Positions 17,118-25,926 of a stretch of DNA of 64,000 nt are shown piece by piece. Position 1 is the stretch's first letter, and each line of letters begins with the position of its first letter. The position numbers and the translations under genes are program-made. Below the pieces are notes generated by a model. It searched no databases and was not told the origin of the DNA. It was given only the letters and a program-made list of their open reading frames with translations. Source of the DNA: Loktanella sp. M215 (GTDB lineage Bacteria > Pseudomonadota > Alphaproteobacteria > Rhodobacterales > Rhodobacteraceae); NCBI RefSeq assembly GCF_021735925.1, contig NZ_WMEA01000005.1:114869-178868 (forward strand). Reading direction: 5' to 3'.

Positions 17118-18878
17118 TCAATCTTGTGTCATGCCATCAGACATCGCCTCCGAATAGCCCCGCATCACCCGGACATCGACGACTACGGTCTTTCCCGCCT
17201 TCACGAGTTTGACCGCCTCGCACAGGGTACGTGTCACATCGTCGACCTCGGACACCGGACCAAACCCAACTGCCCCCTGCGCACGAGCAAGTCCGGCAAT
17301 ATCGACATCTGGGTTGTCAATGGCCTGTCCGACGTGCTTGTTTGCAACTAGCCGCTTGCGATCTTTTGCTACCCTCTCCTGATGAATTTCGTCGTTGAAA
17401 TAGGATCGGTTGTTGGCCACCACGATCAGTAAGGGTACGTTGTGGTGTGTCGCTGTCCACAGCGCGGTGGCCCCCATGATGAAGTCACCGTCGCCTAGCA
17501 CTGCCACGGGAATGCGTCCCGCGCCAGCAAGAGCCAGTGCCGCACCGACCGCCATTCCGGGACCGGAGCCAATGCCGGCGCCACCGTCGTATCCCAAATA
17601 GTCCATTGGATCGCGGAAATCGCATTTTGCGCCGTCCCAACCAAGGGGCAGCCGCATATATGTTACATCCTTGTCGGCAACGGCGTCGGCAACAAGGTCC
17701 GACAGCTCATTCAGCAGAAGTAATCTATCGGTATCGCCAGTAATCTCGGTGCGGGCGATCGGCGCGTAGGCCAGGGCCGACCCGACCTCACCGATCCCTG
17801 CCACCTCGCAAAGCGCCGCGACCACCGCGTCGGGTGCGGCCAGCAGAGACAGATCCGATGACACGAACGCTTGGTGATCCAGCGACCACCCATTCTGGAG
17901 CAGCGGCTCCAGCGTCACGTTGACTACCGTGGTTTCCGTACCCAGGCCAGCCTGCGACAGACTTCCGGCCGGGTCCACCCAGTCGAAACAGACGACAAGA
18001 TCAGCCGCAGCAATAACTTTCCCCGCATCCGGGGACAGAAAGTAGCCCGGCGTGCCCGCGTGCAACGGATGCCGGGTCGGAAATGCGGCGGCGGTCTTGA
18101 TGTCGGTGACAACGCGGGCGCCGAACTGCTCGGCCAGCGCGATGCGCCGGTCCCATGCCGCGCGATCACGCGATACGCGGCCCATCAGGAAAACCGGCGC
18201 GATTGCACGAGCCAGCATATCGTACAGCTCTGCGACATCATTTGGCCCAACGGATGGCAGCCGCGGCAGGACATGCCGGTCAGGATCTGGAAATTGCGGC
18301 AGTGCGTCAATCTTCTGCTCTTGCACGGTGACGTCGAAGCAGACGTAAGTCGGGGCCATGGGTGCCGTCGCCGTCAGACGTGCCGCCCGCATCATCGATG
18401 TCAGCGACGCGGCGAGCGAGGCCGGCTGATCGTCCCATTTAATGTAGGGACGCACAATTGCCGCCTGATCGCGCGATGTGTGCAACCAGTCGATCCAGGG
18501 GCGCCGCTTGGCTGCATCGACAGGACCGGTTGCCCCGAACACCAACATCGGCACACGATCGCACCATGCGTTGTACAGCGCCATGGCGGCATGCATAAGT
18601 CCAACATTGGCGTGCAGGATCACCGCCAGCGGAGTTTCTTTGACTTTGGCCCAGCCATGGGCGATGGAAACTGCGTGTTCCTCGTGCAGGCACAGCAGCA
18701 TCTGCGGTTCCCGATTGCCCAGATAATTCACCAGGCTGTCGTGCAGCCCGCGGAAGCTGGAACCTGGATTCAGCGCTACATATGGCACTTCAAGCTTGCG
18801 CATCATAACGGCTAGCGCGTCGCTGCCATAAAGCGTTTCAGTCTCGGACGGGGCCGGTCGGTCGATATCATCTTGCAT
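17118..18878 (-). CDS. Thiamine-diphosphate-dependent enzyme, benzoylformate decarboxylase/acetolactate synthase type
   Basis: A 586-aa ThDP enzyme. The N-terminal pyrimidine domain contains LCLHEEHAVSIAHGWAKV with the conserved Glu, and the C-terminal domain has the ThDP/Mg motif GDGDFIMGATAL ... VVANN. Such enzymes decarboxylate 2-oxo acids or carboligate. Being adjacent to an aldehyde dehydrogenase suggests a 2-oxo acid to aldehyde to acid sequence. I choose the ATG MQDDIDRP, which has GGTGG 8 bases upstream; a TTG start at 18905 would overlap the upstream stop. Substrate not predictable. Confidence 0.85.
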   Translation of the reverse strand: MQDDIDRPAPSETETLYGSDALAVMMRKLEVPYVALNPGSSFRGLHDSLVNYLGNREPQMLLCLHEEHAVSIAHGWAKVKETPLAVILHANVGLMHAAMALYNAWCDRVPMLVFGATGPVDAAKRRPWIDWLHTSRDQAAIVRPYIKWDDQPASLAASLTSMMRAARLTATAPMAPTYVCFDVTVQEQKIDALPQFPDPDRHVLPRLPSVGPNDVAELYDMLARAIAPVFLMGRVSRDRAAWDRRIALAEQFGARVVTDIKTAAAFPTRHPLHAGTPGYFLSPDAGKVIAAADLVVCFDWVDPAGSLSQAGLGTETTVVNVTLEPLLQNGWSLDHQAFVSSDLSLLAAPDAVVAALCEVAGIGEVGSALAYAPIARTEITGDTDRLLLLNELSDLVADAVADKDVTYMRLPLGWDGAKCDFRDPMDYLGYDGGAGIGSGPGMAVGAALALAGAGRIPVAVLGDGDFIMGATALWTATHHNVPLLIVVANNRSYFNDEIHQERVAKDRKRLVANKHVGQAIDNPDVDIAGLARAQGAVGFGPVSEVDDVTRTLCEAVKLVKAGKTVVVDVRVMRGYSEAMSDGMTQD

Positions 18879-18901
18879 GGCTATTGCCACCTTTTCTGTC
18901 G

Positions 18902-20386
18902 TCAACCCTGACCTTCAAGGTTGATGTGAATATTCTTTTCATGGGTAAAGGAGATCAGTTCTCCGATCCCTTCCTCACGCCCGATGCCGGATTGCTTGAC
19001 CCCGCCGAAGGGAGCGCCAAGGAAATGCAGACCAACTTCATTTATCCAGACGAATCCGGCCTCTGCCTGACGTGCCGCGCGATGAGCTGTGGCGAGGTCT
19101 TTGCTCCAAATCGAACAGGTCAGACCGAACGGCAGGGAGTTGACCTCGTCCATCATCGCCGTTTCATCGGACCAGCGCCGCACGGCAAGGACGGGCCCAA
19201 AGATTTCTTCTTTGGCGATGGTCATGTCCGGGGTGACGTCGGCAAAGATCGTGGGTGCGATGAAGCAGCCGTTGGCCAGCGCACCATCGCTGACCTCATG
19301 GCCCCCCGAGACCATGCGGGCCCCTTCGCGTTTGGCGCTTTCAATATAACCCATCACCTTGTCGAAATGGGTCCGGCTCACAAGAGCCCCCATGGTGGTC
19401 GCTGGATCGGTCGGGATCCCGGGTTTGTAGTGTTCGACCTTGGCAACCACCTGGGTCAGAACCTCGTCATGAAGATCGTCATGAAGGAAGGCACGGCTGG
19501 TCGAACCACAGGACTGGCCGCACCAGCCGAAATTCATGCCACGCACGATGGCATCCGCGATCCGATCCGGGTCACTGTCAGGATAGGCGATAAGAGCATT
19601 CTTGCCACCCAGTTCCAGCAGGACGGGCTTTAATGTTTCGCTTGCGCTGCGCATCACCGACCTGCCAGCTTCGACCGATCCGATCAACGTGACCTTGGCT
19701 ACGTCGGGATGTGCGGCAAGAGCGGCACCAGCCTCGGTTCCACCGGGCATTACACTGAAGGTCCCAGCAGGCATCAGCCCGTCGACAAGTTCTGCAAGCC
19801 TGAGCGCCGAAAGAGGCGCCTGCAGGGGCGGCTTGATTATGACCGCGTTTCCCGCAGCTAGCGGAGCCGCCATCTTGCCACCGCAAAACATAAACGGGTG
19901 ATTAAATGCAAGGATGCGGGCCACGACGCCAAGCGGTTCGCGGACCGACATGTTGATCCGGTCGGGACCCATGGGAATTGTGTCGCCCTTCATCTCGGTG
20001 ACCAGACCGGCAAAGAAATCCATCTGTGCGGCTGCGAAGTTCGCATCGCCGCGCATCTCGGTATAGGGATTGCCACAATTCGCAGCGTCAATCAGCGCCA
20101 GTTCGTCGCCATGCTTCCGCAGAAGGGTTGCGATCTCCTTGAGAATCCTTGCGCGCTCGAGCGGTTTGACGTCCCGCCATTCAAAAAAGCCTTTGCGTGC
20201 GGTCCTGACGGCCTCATCAACATCCGCTTTGCCGGCCTCCGCGACCGAGGCCAATACCTCTCCGTTCGCGGGGTTCAGCGTCTCGCTGTATTTGCCGCTG
20301 ACTGGTCTGGACCAGCAGCCTGCATAATAAAGGTCTAGATGCTGCGGTAGTACATCACGGTAGTCTTGACTGGTTGATTGGGTCAT
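18902..20386 (-). CDS. NAD(P)-dependent aldehyde dehydrogenase
   Basis: A 494-aa ALDH-superfamily enzyme. The coenzyme and catalytic landmarks are NHPFMFCGGKMAAPLAAGNAV, the Glu-containing VLLELGGKNALI, and the Cys region GWCGQSCGSTSR. The ATG MTQSTSQDYR is chosen because GAGGGAAG precedes it; a longer frame upstream has no ribosome site. The gene overlaps the ThDP enzyme region by its stop only and follows the EamA transporter gene. It would oxidise an aldehyde, perhaps the product of the ThDP enzyme, to a carboxylate. Confidence 0.92.
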   Translation of the reverse strand: MTQSTSQDYRDVLPQHLDLYYAGCWSRPVSGKYSETLNPANGEVLASVAEAGKADVDEAVRTARKGFFEWRDVKPLERARILKEIATLLRKHGDELALIDAANCGNPYTEMRGDANFAAAQMDFFAGLVTEMKGDTIPMGPDRINMSVREPLGVVARILAFNHPFMFCGGKMAAPLAAGNAVIIKPPLQAPLSALRLAELVDGLMPAGTFSVMPGGTEAGAALAAHPDVAKVTLIGSVEAGRSVMRSASETLKPVLLELGGKNALIAYPDSDPDRIADAIVRGMNFGWCGQSCGSTSRAFLHDDLHDEVLTQVVAKVEHYKPGIPTDPATTMGALVSRTHFDKVMGYIESAKREGARMVSGGHEVSDGALANGCFIAPTIFADVTPDMTIAKEEIFGPVLAVRRWSDETAMMDEVNSLPFGLTCSIWSKDLATAHRAARQAEAGFVWINEVGLHFLGAPFGGVKQSGIGREEGIGELISFTHEKNIHINLEGQG

Positions 20387-20462
20387 TCTTCCCTCGCATT
20401 GTTGCGCTTCTGCCGGCGGGCTCGCGCTTTTCTCAGATATCCCGGTTTTACCGCAACGGGAC

Positions 20463-21425
20463 TTAAATCGGCCCATTCCCTTGCCCAAGCGTGATCACGG
20501 CGGTGCCGGTCATCGCGAGAACAGAAGCAACAGCGAACACCAGACCGGGCTTCTTTTCGGACTTGAGCAAAACCGCCGACAGCCAGGCCGCGATGAACAT
20601 CTCAACTGAACCGATGATTGCTACGGCCGTGACAGTGGTATGGTTAAGTGCAAAGAACTGGAATATCTGGCCAAACGAAACTGAGGCGGCCGCCACGACC
20701 TGCCAAGGTGCGGGACGCTGAAACAGTGGCAAGTGGTTCGTGCGGCTCCGACGAGACAATGGTACAATAATAGACCCGCAGACGAGGCCCGTGATTGCAC
20801 CGATCAACGTGCCTAGTAGAGGGTCCGGCACAACCGCAAGTGCGAACTTGCGAGAGACGTATGCCCCACCATAGCTAGCTGATGACACTGCGCCCAAAAC
20901 CCGCCCCTTCTGTACGTCGTCGGTTGCGCGTTCCATCATCGGTCGCCCAGTATGGCCTGTCCCGCCTGTCACTACTCGCGTTCTGCGACCGCCGACCACC
21001 ACGGCCGCGATGCCCAAAAACACGAGCAGGAAACCAACCGAAACCGAGGTCGTAATCCGTTCATCGAGAAAAATAATTGCAAGTGTCGCGGCAAATACCG
21101 GGATTAGCCGGCGAAGAATCCCGATCTCGATCGCGCCGACGAGTTCAACCGCCTTGAACATGAATACCCGTCCCGAGATATTTGCAAGAACGCCAGCTAG
21201 CACGAAGAAGCCCAAACCGGTCCAGACCGCCCTGTCAGCGGCGGGTAAGGCACTTCCAAAGAATAACCAAAGAGCCCCCGCCATGACCGCAGTCAATAGG
21301 ATCGACAGGTAAGCGCCGTTATTGGAATGCCCGTTCTCAGCATTCTTGTTTATGGCAACCGCACTGAAGCCGTAGCAAAAGGCTGAGGCCAAGGCGAATA
21401 TTTCGCCGAGGAACGGAATGGACAT
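20463..21425 (-). CDS. EamA/DMT-family transporter
   Basis: A 320-aa ten-helix membrane protein with two EamA repeats of about 140 residues; the end of the first repeat reads RLIPVFAATLAIIFLDERIT and the second VVAAASVSFGQIFQFFALNHT ... SVEMFIAAWLSAVLLKSEK. DMT carriers usually export small metabolites. The gene lies 23 bases after the hypothetical gene and before the aldehyde dehydrogenase in one minus-strand series, so it may move a pathway intermediate or substrate. Confidence 0.88.
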   Translation of the reverse strand: MSIPFLGEIFALASAFCYGFSAVAINKNAENGHSNNGAYLSILLTAVMAGALWLFFGSALPAADRAVWTGLGFFVLAGVLANISGRVFMFKAVELVGAIEIGILRRLIPVFAATLAIIFLDERITTSVSVGFLLVFLGIAAVVVGGRRTRVVTGGTGHTGRPMMERATDDVQKGRVLGAVSSASYGGAYVSRKFALAVVPDPLLGTLIGAITGLVCGSIIVPLSRRSRTNHLPLFQRPAPWQVVAAASVSFGQIFQFFALNHTTVTAVAIIGSVEMFIAAWLSAVLLKSEKKPGLVFAVASVLAMTGTAVITLGQGNGPI

Positions 21426-21448
21426 GATTGTATCTTTGTCCCTTTGCG

Positions 21449-21889
21449 TCAGGCCGAAGCTTGCCTGAGCAAGTCGATGAACCGTTCCGCCGAAGTGATC
21501 TCGCGCAGGGGCATCGCATTATGCTCCTCGCCTGGATCAAGCTCATAACTTAATCCGCGACCGTCCCAGTACCACCAGTAAACAACCTCGCCTTGCTTGT
21601 CGCGAATCGGCATTCGGAAGGTTGGAAAAGTCATGTCCGACAAATCGACATTTTCCACAACCTCGTGGTCAATGTTGAGCGTGCTCAGAACGCTGCCGAG
21701 GGGAAGCATGACTGTAAAGGCAGGTTTAGTTTTTGTTAGTGATCCGGTATCGCTCGGACGCTTATCGTGGTGACCAGTCAGGCCTTGGACGACGGTCGGA
21801 TAGCTTGGGTGGTCATGCGTAACGAGCACATATGAGATCCGGCCTTCAAGCCGGATTTCTATCAGATCCCCGGGCATAAATTCCTGCAT
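21449..21889 (-). CDS. Hypothetical cytoplasmic protein (146 aa) in the aromatic cluster
   Basis: No family recognised. The protein starts MQEFMPGDLIEIRLEGRISY, lacks a signal peptide or membrane segment, is acidic and aromatic-rich (VVYWWYWDGRGLSYELDPGEE), and has an AERFIDLLRQ helix at the end. I choose the ATG at 21889 because AAGGA lies 7 bases upstream; an ATG two codons earlier has poor spacing. It follows the Pht5-like gene by about 10 bases, so it is probably cotranscribed and could be a small pathway enzyme or accessory protein. Confidence 0.75.
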   Translation of the reverse strand: MQEFMPGDLIEIRLEGRISYVLVTHDHPSYPTVVQGLTGHHDKRPSDTGSLTKTKPAFTVMLPLGSVLSTLNIDHEVVENVDLSDMTFPTFRMPIRDKQGEVVYWWYWDGRGLSYELDPGEEHNAMPLREITSAERFIDLLRQASA

Positions 21890-21899
21890 CGCCATTTCC

Positions 21900-22892
21900 T
21901 TACAGACTGTATGTTTCGAGTGTCGATGGGTGGAAAAGTTCTTCAATCTTGACACGTCTTGGGGACAATCCCTGTTCAGCGTGATAGTCGAGAAACTTGT
22001 CTAGGACATGCGCATTAGGGGCTACGCCATAGGGCCAGGGGTCTGACCCCATTAGAGCCTGCGCCCTGTTCAGGGTATCCTCCACGAAGGGCATCGTGAC
22101 CTTTGTCGCAGAAGTATCTTGTAGCGCATCCTGAGCAATTTTCTTGGCTTGTGAAAAAGCCTTCATCAGGGCACCGGGCAGCCATGGATGCTCGTCAACT
22201 AATGATCTCCGAATACCGACCACATGCATGATCGGAAAGATGCGGGTGTCGCGGTAATAATCTTCAGCAGCAGAGATGCTGTCTCGGAACAGGCGACCGA
22301 CATGTGGGTGGCCTTCGGCAAAGCAGCGCGGCCAGCGCGGCCCGACGAAGCCGTCGATTTCGCCATCCATCAGCATCTGATTCAGTGTTGCACCTTCGGG
22401 AGCGGACTCCACAATCACATCCGCCGGAAGATCGACTTTGATCTTCTCGGGGCGCCCGGGTGTATCCATGCCTCCGCGCACCCAAGTAATCTGCGACGGC
22501 TTGACGCTGTAATGTTCCTCGAGGATGCCGCGGACCCAGACGTTCGCGGACAGTTGGTATTCCGCAATGCCAATCCGCTTACCCTTCAAGTCTTCGGGCC
22601 CGTCGATCCCGCGATCGGTTCGAATGTAGACTGAGGTATGGCGAAAGGCGCGGCTGAGAAAAATAGGAATCGCAATGTAATGCGGGTCACCACGCGCGAC
22701 CGAAATCGAGTAGGAAGAGAAAGAAAGTTCGGAGATGTCATAAGCCTGATGTCTAAAGGCGCGGAAAAACATTTCTTCTGGTGACTGGAGCATGTGAATA
22801 GGATTGACACCGTCGATCTGCACTCGGCCGTCAACGATGGCGGAAGTGCGGTCATAGTTCCCCATTGCCAATGACAGGTTCAATTTACTCAT
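21900..22892 (-). CDS. 4,5-dihydroxyphthalate decarboxylase-like protein (Pht5 family, PBP fold)
   Basis: A 330-aa protein resembling Pht5-type 4,5-dihydroxyphthalate decarboxylases and related SBP-like-fold proteins: MSKLNLSLAMGNYDRT at the start, VDGVNP-like QIDGVNPIHM, MFFRAFRHQAYDISELSFSS and GKRIGIAEYQLSANVWVRG. There is no signal peptide, consistent with a cytoplasmic enzyme. In the known phthalate pathway this step gives protocatechuate. The ATG MSKLNL overlaps the dehydrogenase stop by 8 bases. The substrate in this cluster may differ from phthalate. Confidence 0.8.
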   Translation of the reverse strand: MSKLNLSLAMGNYDRTSAIVDGRVQIDGVNPIHMLQSPEEMFFRAFRHQAYDISELSFSSYSISVARGDPHYIAIPIFLSRAFRHTSVYIRTDRGIDGPEDLKGKRIGIAEYQLSANVWVRGILEEHYSVKPSQITWVRGGMDTPGRPEKIKVDLPADVIVESAPEGATLNQMLMDGEIDGFVGPRWPRCFAEGHPHVGRLFRDSISAAEDYYRDTRIFPIMHVVGIRRSLVDEHPWLPGALMKAFSQAKKIAQDALQDTSATKVTMPFVEDTLNRAQALMGSDPWPYGVAPNAHVLDKFLDYHAEQGLSPRRVKIEELFHPSTLETYSL

Positions 22893-24078
22893 GTTTGGTC
22901 TCCTCTCCGTACAGTCCACATTGACGTGAGAGGGCTACAGGGTTGCCGCTCTCTGCTGATTTCAGGATCGCGTGGCACACTTCCAAGCTTGCACGCCCCC
23001 ATGCACCTGTCTGCGTCGGCACGTTCCCATGCCTGACGGCGTCATACACTGCATCGATCACTTCACGCCGTGGACCTCGTTCGGCAGGTGCCGCAAAGAA
23101 CTTGCGTTCCTGATCGCCGAATACTTCCACCCCGCTGGGTGTCAGACGCAAATCAGCTCTGTCGCACAGTGCGATCACCGGGCCGAAATGTTCGTGCTGC
23201 GTCGCGGCAGTTGGAAGCGCACCCTGACCGAAGGTCCGGGTCGTTTTCAGCTTCGCCTCGGAGTGGGCGTCAAGGCCTTGGAGCGCACTACGAGCCTTGC
23301 CGTAATCAGTTGCTTTCTTCGGTGCGCCAAGTTCTCCAATCCCGTCCATCCAGATGTCACTGTCAAAATGCGCGTAACCTGAATAGGTGATCGTTGCGAA
23401 GGCACCCCCAATGAAGGACAGCAATGCTGAATAAGCCCCTTCGGTTGGCCGGTGGGGATCCCAATTGCCGGTCATCGCGACAACCCGGTCAGCCCGGCCA
23501 CCACACAACAGGCGGACCATATCGATCTGGTGGATCCCTTGGCTGAATAGGACGCCGCCGCCCTCTTCCGTGCGGAGTTCTTCGGGCCGGCGGGGACGGT
23601 AGAGAAAATCGGTGTAGTTGAAAGCCTGCACCATACGCAAACGACCATATTCACCGCTGTCGATCATGCTGCGAGCAAGTGCAACGGGCGCATCAAAGCT
23701 GTGGCTTGGCCCTACGATCAGATGGCACCCTGTCTCGGCGGCAGCGGCGACCATGCGATCTGCATCCTCCATCGAGACTGAAAGCGGCTTATCTACAATG
23801 ACATGCTTGCCACCGCGCAATCCTGCGATAACGTGATCGGCGTGCATCTGGTGCGGTGTCGCGACATAGATCACATCCAAGTTCACATCAGCCGCAAGCT
23901 CATCGACTGACGCATAGCTGCGCCCGCCGAACTGCGCCTCAAACGCGGCACGGCTATCAGCCCGGGGAGCGGCGGCGGCAACAATACGTATGCGGGAGTC
24001 GGCCTGAAACGCGGGCACGGTCAGCATAAAGGCACGGCCAAGACCGGCAATTCCGAGGCGCACAGGATCAGAGGTCAA
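22885..24078 (-). CDS. Gfo/Idh/MocA-family oxidoreductase (Pht4-like)
   Basis: A 397-aa NAD(P)-dependent oxidoreductase. The Rossmann motif is LGIAGLGRAFML (residues 8-19), with the conserved VIVDKPLSVSMEDADRMV containing the EKP-like Lys and later GGGVLFSQGIHQIDMVRLL. The phthalate dihydrodiol dehydrogenase Pht4 belongs to this family, which suits its place between the PDR reductase and the Pht5-like gene. The frame begins at TTG (24078), overlapping the reductase stop by 11 bases, with GGGGA 8 bases upstream; a GTG a few codons later is the alternative. Confidence 0.85.
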   Translation of the reverse strand: MTSDPVRLGIAGLGRAFMLTVPAFQADSRIRIVAAAAPRADSRAAFEAQFGGRSYASVDELAADVNLDVIYVATPHQMHADHVIAGLRGGKHVIVDKPLSVSMEDADRMVAAAAETGCHLIVGPSHSFDAPVALARSMIDSGEYGRLRMVQAFNYTDFLYRPRRPEELRTEEGGGVLFSQGIHQIDMVRLLCGGRADRVVAMTGNWDPHRPTEGAYSALLSFIGGAFATITYSGYAHFDSDIWMDGIGELGAPKKATDYGKARSALQGLDAHSEAKLKTTRTFGQGALPTAATQHEHFGPVIALCDRADLRLTPSGVEVFGDQERKFFAAPAERGPRREVIDAVYDAVRHGNVPTQTGAWGRASLEVCHAILKSAESGNPVALSRQCGLYGEETKHE

Positions 24079-25006
24079 GGACGAGGTCCCCGCTCTTAGC
24101 CCGCGACACGCAGATCATGATGTGGTCGCCCTTTTCGTGATCCATCAGCACCATGTCGCGATGCTCGGCCTCTCCCTTCAGAATGCGGGTCTTGCAGGTG
24201 CCGCAAGTACCACTTTCGCAGGAACTGACAGTCTGATGCCCCGAATCCCGCAGGGCTTCGAGGATTGACCGATCTGCCGGGACCGTCACCGTTTTGCCAG
24301 ACTTCGAGAGGGTCACGTCGAAGGCGACGTCATCGGCACGAACCACTTCCACCGGCTTAAAGTCTTCGAAGTGCACGCGCCCTTCGGGCCAGTGACCGGA
24401 CACGGCCCTGATTTCCTCCATCAAAGGCTGAGGCCCGCAACAAAAGACATGCGTTGTCTGGGGTTCAGCAAAATGGTCCCAAAAATCATAAACTTTTGCA
24501 GGATCGCCGTCGTCGTGATGAATCAGGATGCGATCCCCAAAAGCGACGGTCATCTCGTCAAGATAAGCAGTCTCGTTCTGGCTGCGGGTGCAGTAAATGA
24601 TTTTGAAGCGCTTTTTCTGACGTTCCAATTCCTGTGCCATTGCATAGATCGGCGTCACACCGATGCCTCCGGCAATTAGAAGATATTCACTCACGTCGGT
24701 CAGCTCGAAGTCATTTTCAGGCGGTTCCACTAAAAGATCAGTGCCTTCGGTTGCCATATCGTGCATAGATGCGGACCCACCTCGGGACTGCGGCTCGCGT
24801 TTCACGGCAATGACGTATTTGGAAGAGTCACTGGTTCCGCCGACAAGAGAATACCTCCGCATGGCACCAGACGGGGTCTTAACCGTCACATGTGCCCCAG
24901 CCGTGTAGGGCGGCAAATTCGCATCTTCCAATGGAACAAGGGTGAATTCTGCGATCTGTTCTGTCAGCGCACGCTTCTGTGCGACCCGCATCTTAATAGG
25001 CTCCAT
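24068..25006 (-). CDS. Phthalate dioxygenase reductase-type (PDR/VanB) oxidoreductase
   Basis: A 312-aa electron-transfer flavoprotein carrying FMN, NADH and 2Fe-2S domains in that order. Visible motifs are RRYSLVGG for flavin, IAGGIGVTPIYAMAQ for the nucleotide, and the plant-type cluster SSCESGTCGTCKTR with a later Cys at MICVS. It passes electrons from NADH to the Rieske oxygenase encoded divergently at 25927. It is the first gene of the minus-strand catabolic series; the element at 25040-25056 lies just upstream. Confidence 0.93.
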   Translation of the reverse strand: MEPIKMRVAQKRALTEQIAEFTLVPLEDANLPPYTAGAHVTVKTPSGAMRRYSLVGGTSDSSKYVIAVKREPQSRGGSASMHDMATEGTDLLVEPPENDFELTDVSEYLLIAGGIGVTPIYAMAQELERQKKRFKIIYCTRSQNETAYLDEMTVAFGDRILIHHDDGDPAKVYDFWDHFAEPQTTHVFCCGPQPLMEEIRAVSGHWPEGRVHFEDFKPVEVVRADDVAFDVTLSKSGKTVTVPADRSILEALRDSGHQTVSSCESGTCGTCKTRILKGEAEHRDMVLMDHEKGDHIMICVSRAKSGDLVLDL

Positions 25007-25039
25007 GGCTCCTCGCTCAACGTTAGTTCATCACTTTAC

Positions 25040-25056
25040 TTAGATACCTAATATTA
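25040..25056 (-). promoter_or_regulatory. Candidate MarR-type element before the PDR operon
   Basis: TTAGATACCTAATATTA stands about 35 bases before the reductase ATG. Its first 12 bases (TTAGATACCTAA) are identical to those of the element before the Rieske oxygenase gene, and it shares the wider pattern with the element before the TAXI gene. Probable operator of the cluster. Confidence 0.5.
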
Positions 25057-25113
25057 TTCTGTCAAGTTTATCCGGGAAAGAACGGAACTCATATGATCGC
25101 GGTCAAAACGGAT

Positions 25114-25683
25114 CTAGCGGCGTGTTAGCCAAGGGTACAGCGCACGGGTCAGATACGGAGCGATGAAGGCCGTGGTCAGCCCCGTCAAGACAGCAGCTAC
25201 AAGAAAAAGGCCCAAGGTTTCCGGCAGGCTTTTTGTCAAAGGTTTTAATCCGTAAACCAGTACGACAAGAGCTGGATATACGGCCAGCAAACTGGTCACC
25301 CATCGTTTCCATAAAGGCGGCAGTATCGGTTTGATAGAAACTGTGCCAATCGGTGCAAACCAGATAGTGGCCCCCACAGCCTTCTGGCGTGACACATTTG
25401 TTAAGGCGAAAGCCTCTACTTCGGTGAGTATGGAGGTCATCTCTGACAATGTTTCGCCAGCTCGCAGTGCAGCAGGATCCCGGAACCGGGTCAGAATATA
25501 AAAGTCCACCTGCACGCCGTCATCTCGCCGAATGACATCCACACCGCGGAACCCATCCACTTTTTTTAGACACCGATCAATTTCCAAGAGCTTCTCCGCG
25601 CATACTTCGGCATCTGCCCGGCTAACCTGCAAGGCAACCAACGTCTTCGTCTCGAGTTCACCGAACACTCTTGCGGTATCCAT
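25114..25683 (-). CDS. Membrane-anchored antibiotic-biosynthesis-monooxygenase-like protein
   Basis: A 189-aa protein with an N-terminal ferredoxin-like ABM domain (ALQVSRADAEVCAEKLLEID ... DVIRRDDGVQVDFYILTRF, about residues 15-100) and two C-terminal membrane segments (WVTSLLAVYPALVVLVYG and LGLFLVAAVLTGLTTAFIAP). ABM folds act as small monooxygenases or heme/quinone enzymes, and this TM-tailed subtype is uncharacterised as far as I know. It sits between the reductase and the divergent oxygenase, so it may be an accessory in aromatic oxidation or quinone handling. Confidence 0.7.
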   Translation of the reverse strand: MDTARVFGELETKTLVALQVSRADAEVCAEKLLEIDRCLKKVDGFRGVDVIRRDDGVQVDFYILTRFRDPAALRAGETLSEMTSILTEVEAFALTNVSRQKAVGATIWFAPIGTVSIKPILPPLWKRWVTSLLAVYPALVVLVYGLKPLTKSLPETLGLFLVAAVLTGLTTAFIAPYLTRALYPWLTRR

Positions 25684-25859
25684 GTCCTAGCCCATCTCTT
25701 GTCCAAATTTTCGCCGGTCATCGTCTGCAATGCGCAACTTTTTCTGCATATTGCTAGACATCGCGATGCGTATTATTAGAGTTCTAACATTCGACCGCAA
25801 GGCCTTGCATGTGCATGCCCGCAAACCTTACGCGACACGCAAATCCTTGTTGAAAAACA

Positions 25860-25876
25860 TTAGATACCTAAGTATC
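25860..25876 (+). promoter_or_regulatory. Candidate MarR-type operator before the Rieske oxygenase
   Basis: TTAGATACCTAAGTATC, containing the inverted repeat AGATAC-CTAA-GTATCT (25862-25877), lies about 50 bases before the oxygenase ATG. It is the most symmetrical of the three related elements in the cluster. Confidence 0.5.
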
Positions 25877-25926
25877 TTGAGTGAAGACCAAATTGTTCCA
25901 CGTACTGGGCCGAAGGAGACGAGATA

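Noticed and set aside
17871..18815. A 314-aa plus-strand open frame
   Set aside because: Antisense shadow of the ThDP enzyme gene; composition (His, Arg, Cys-rich) and lack of motifs argue against a gene.
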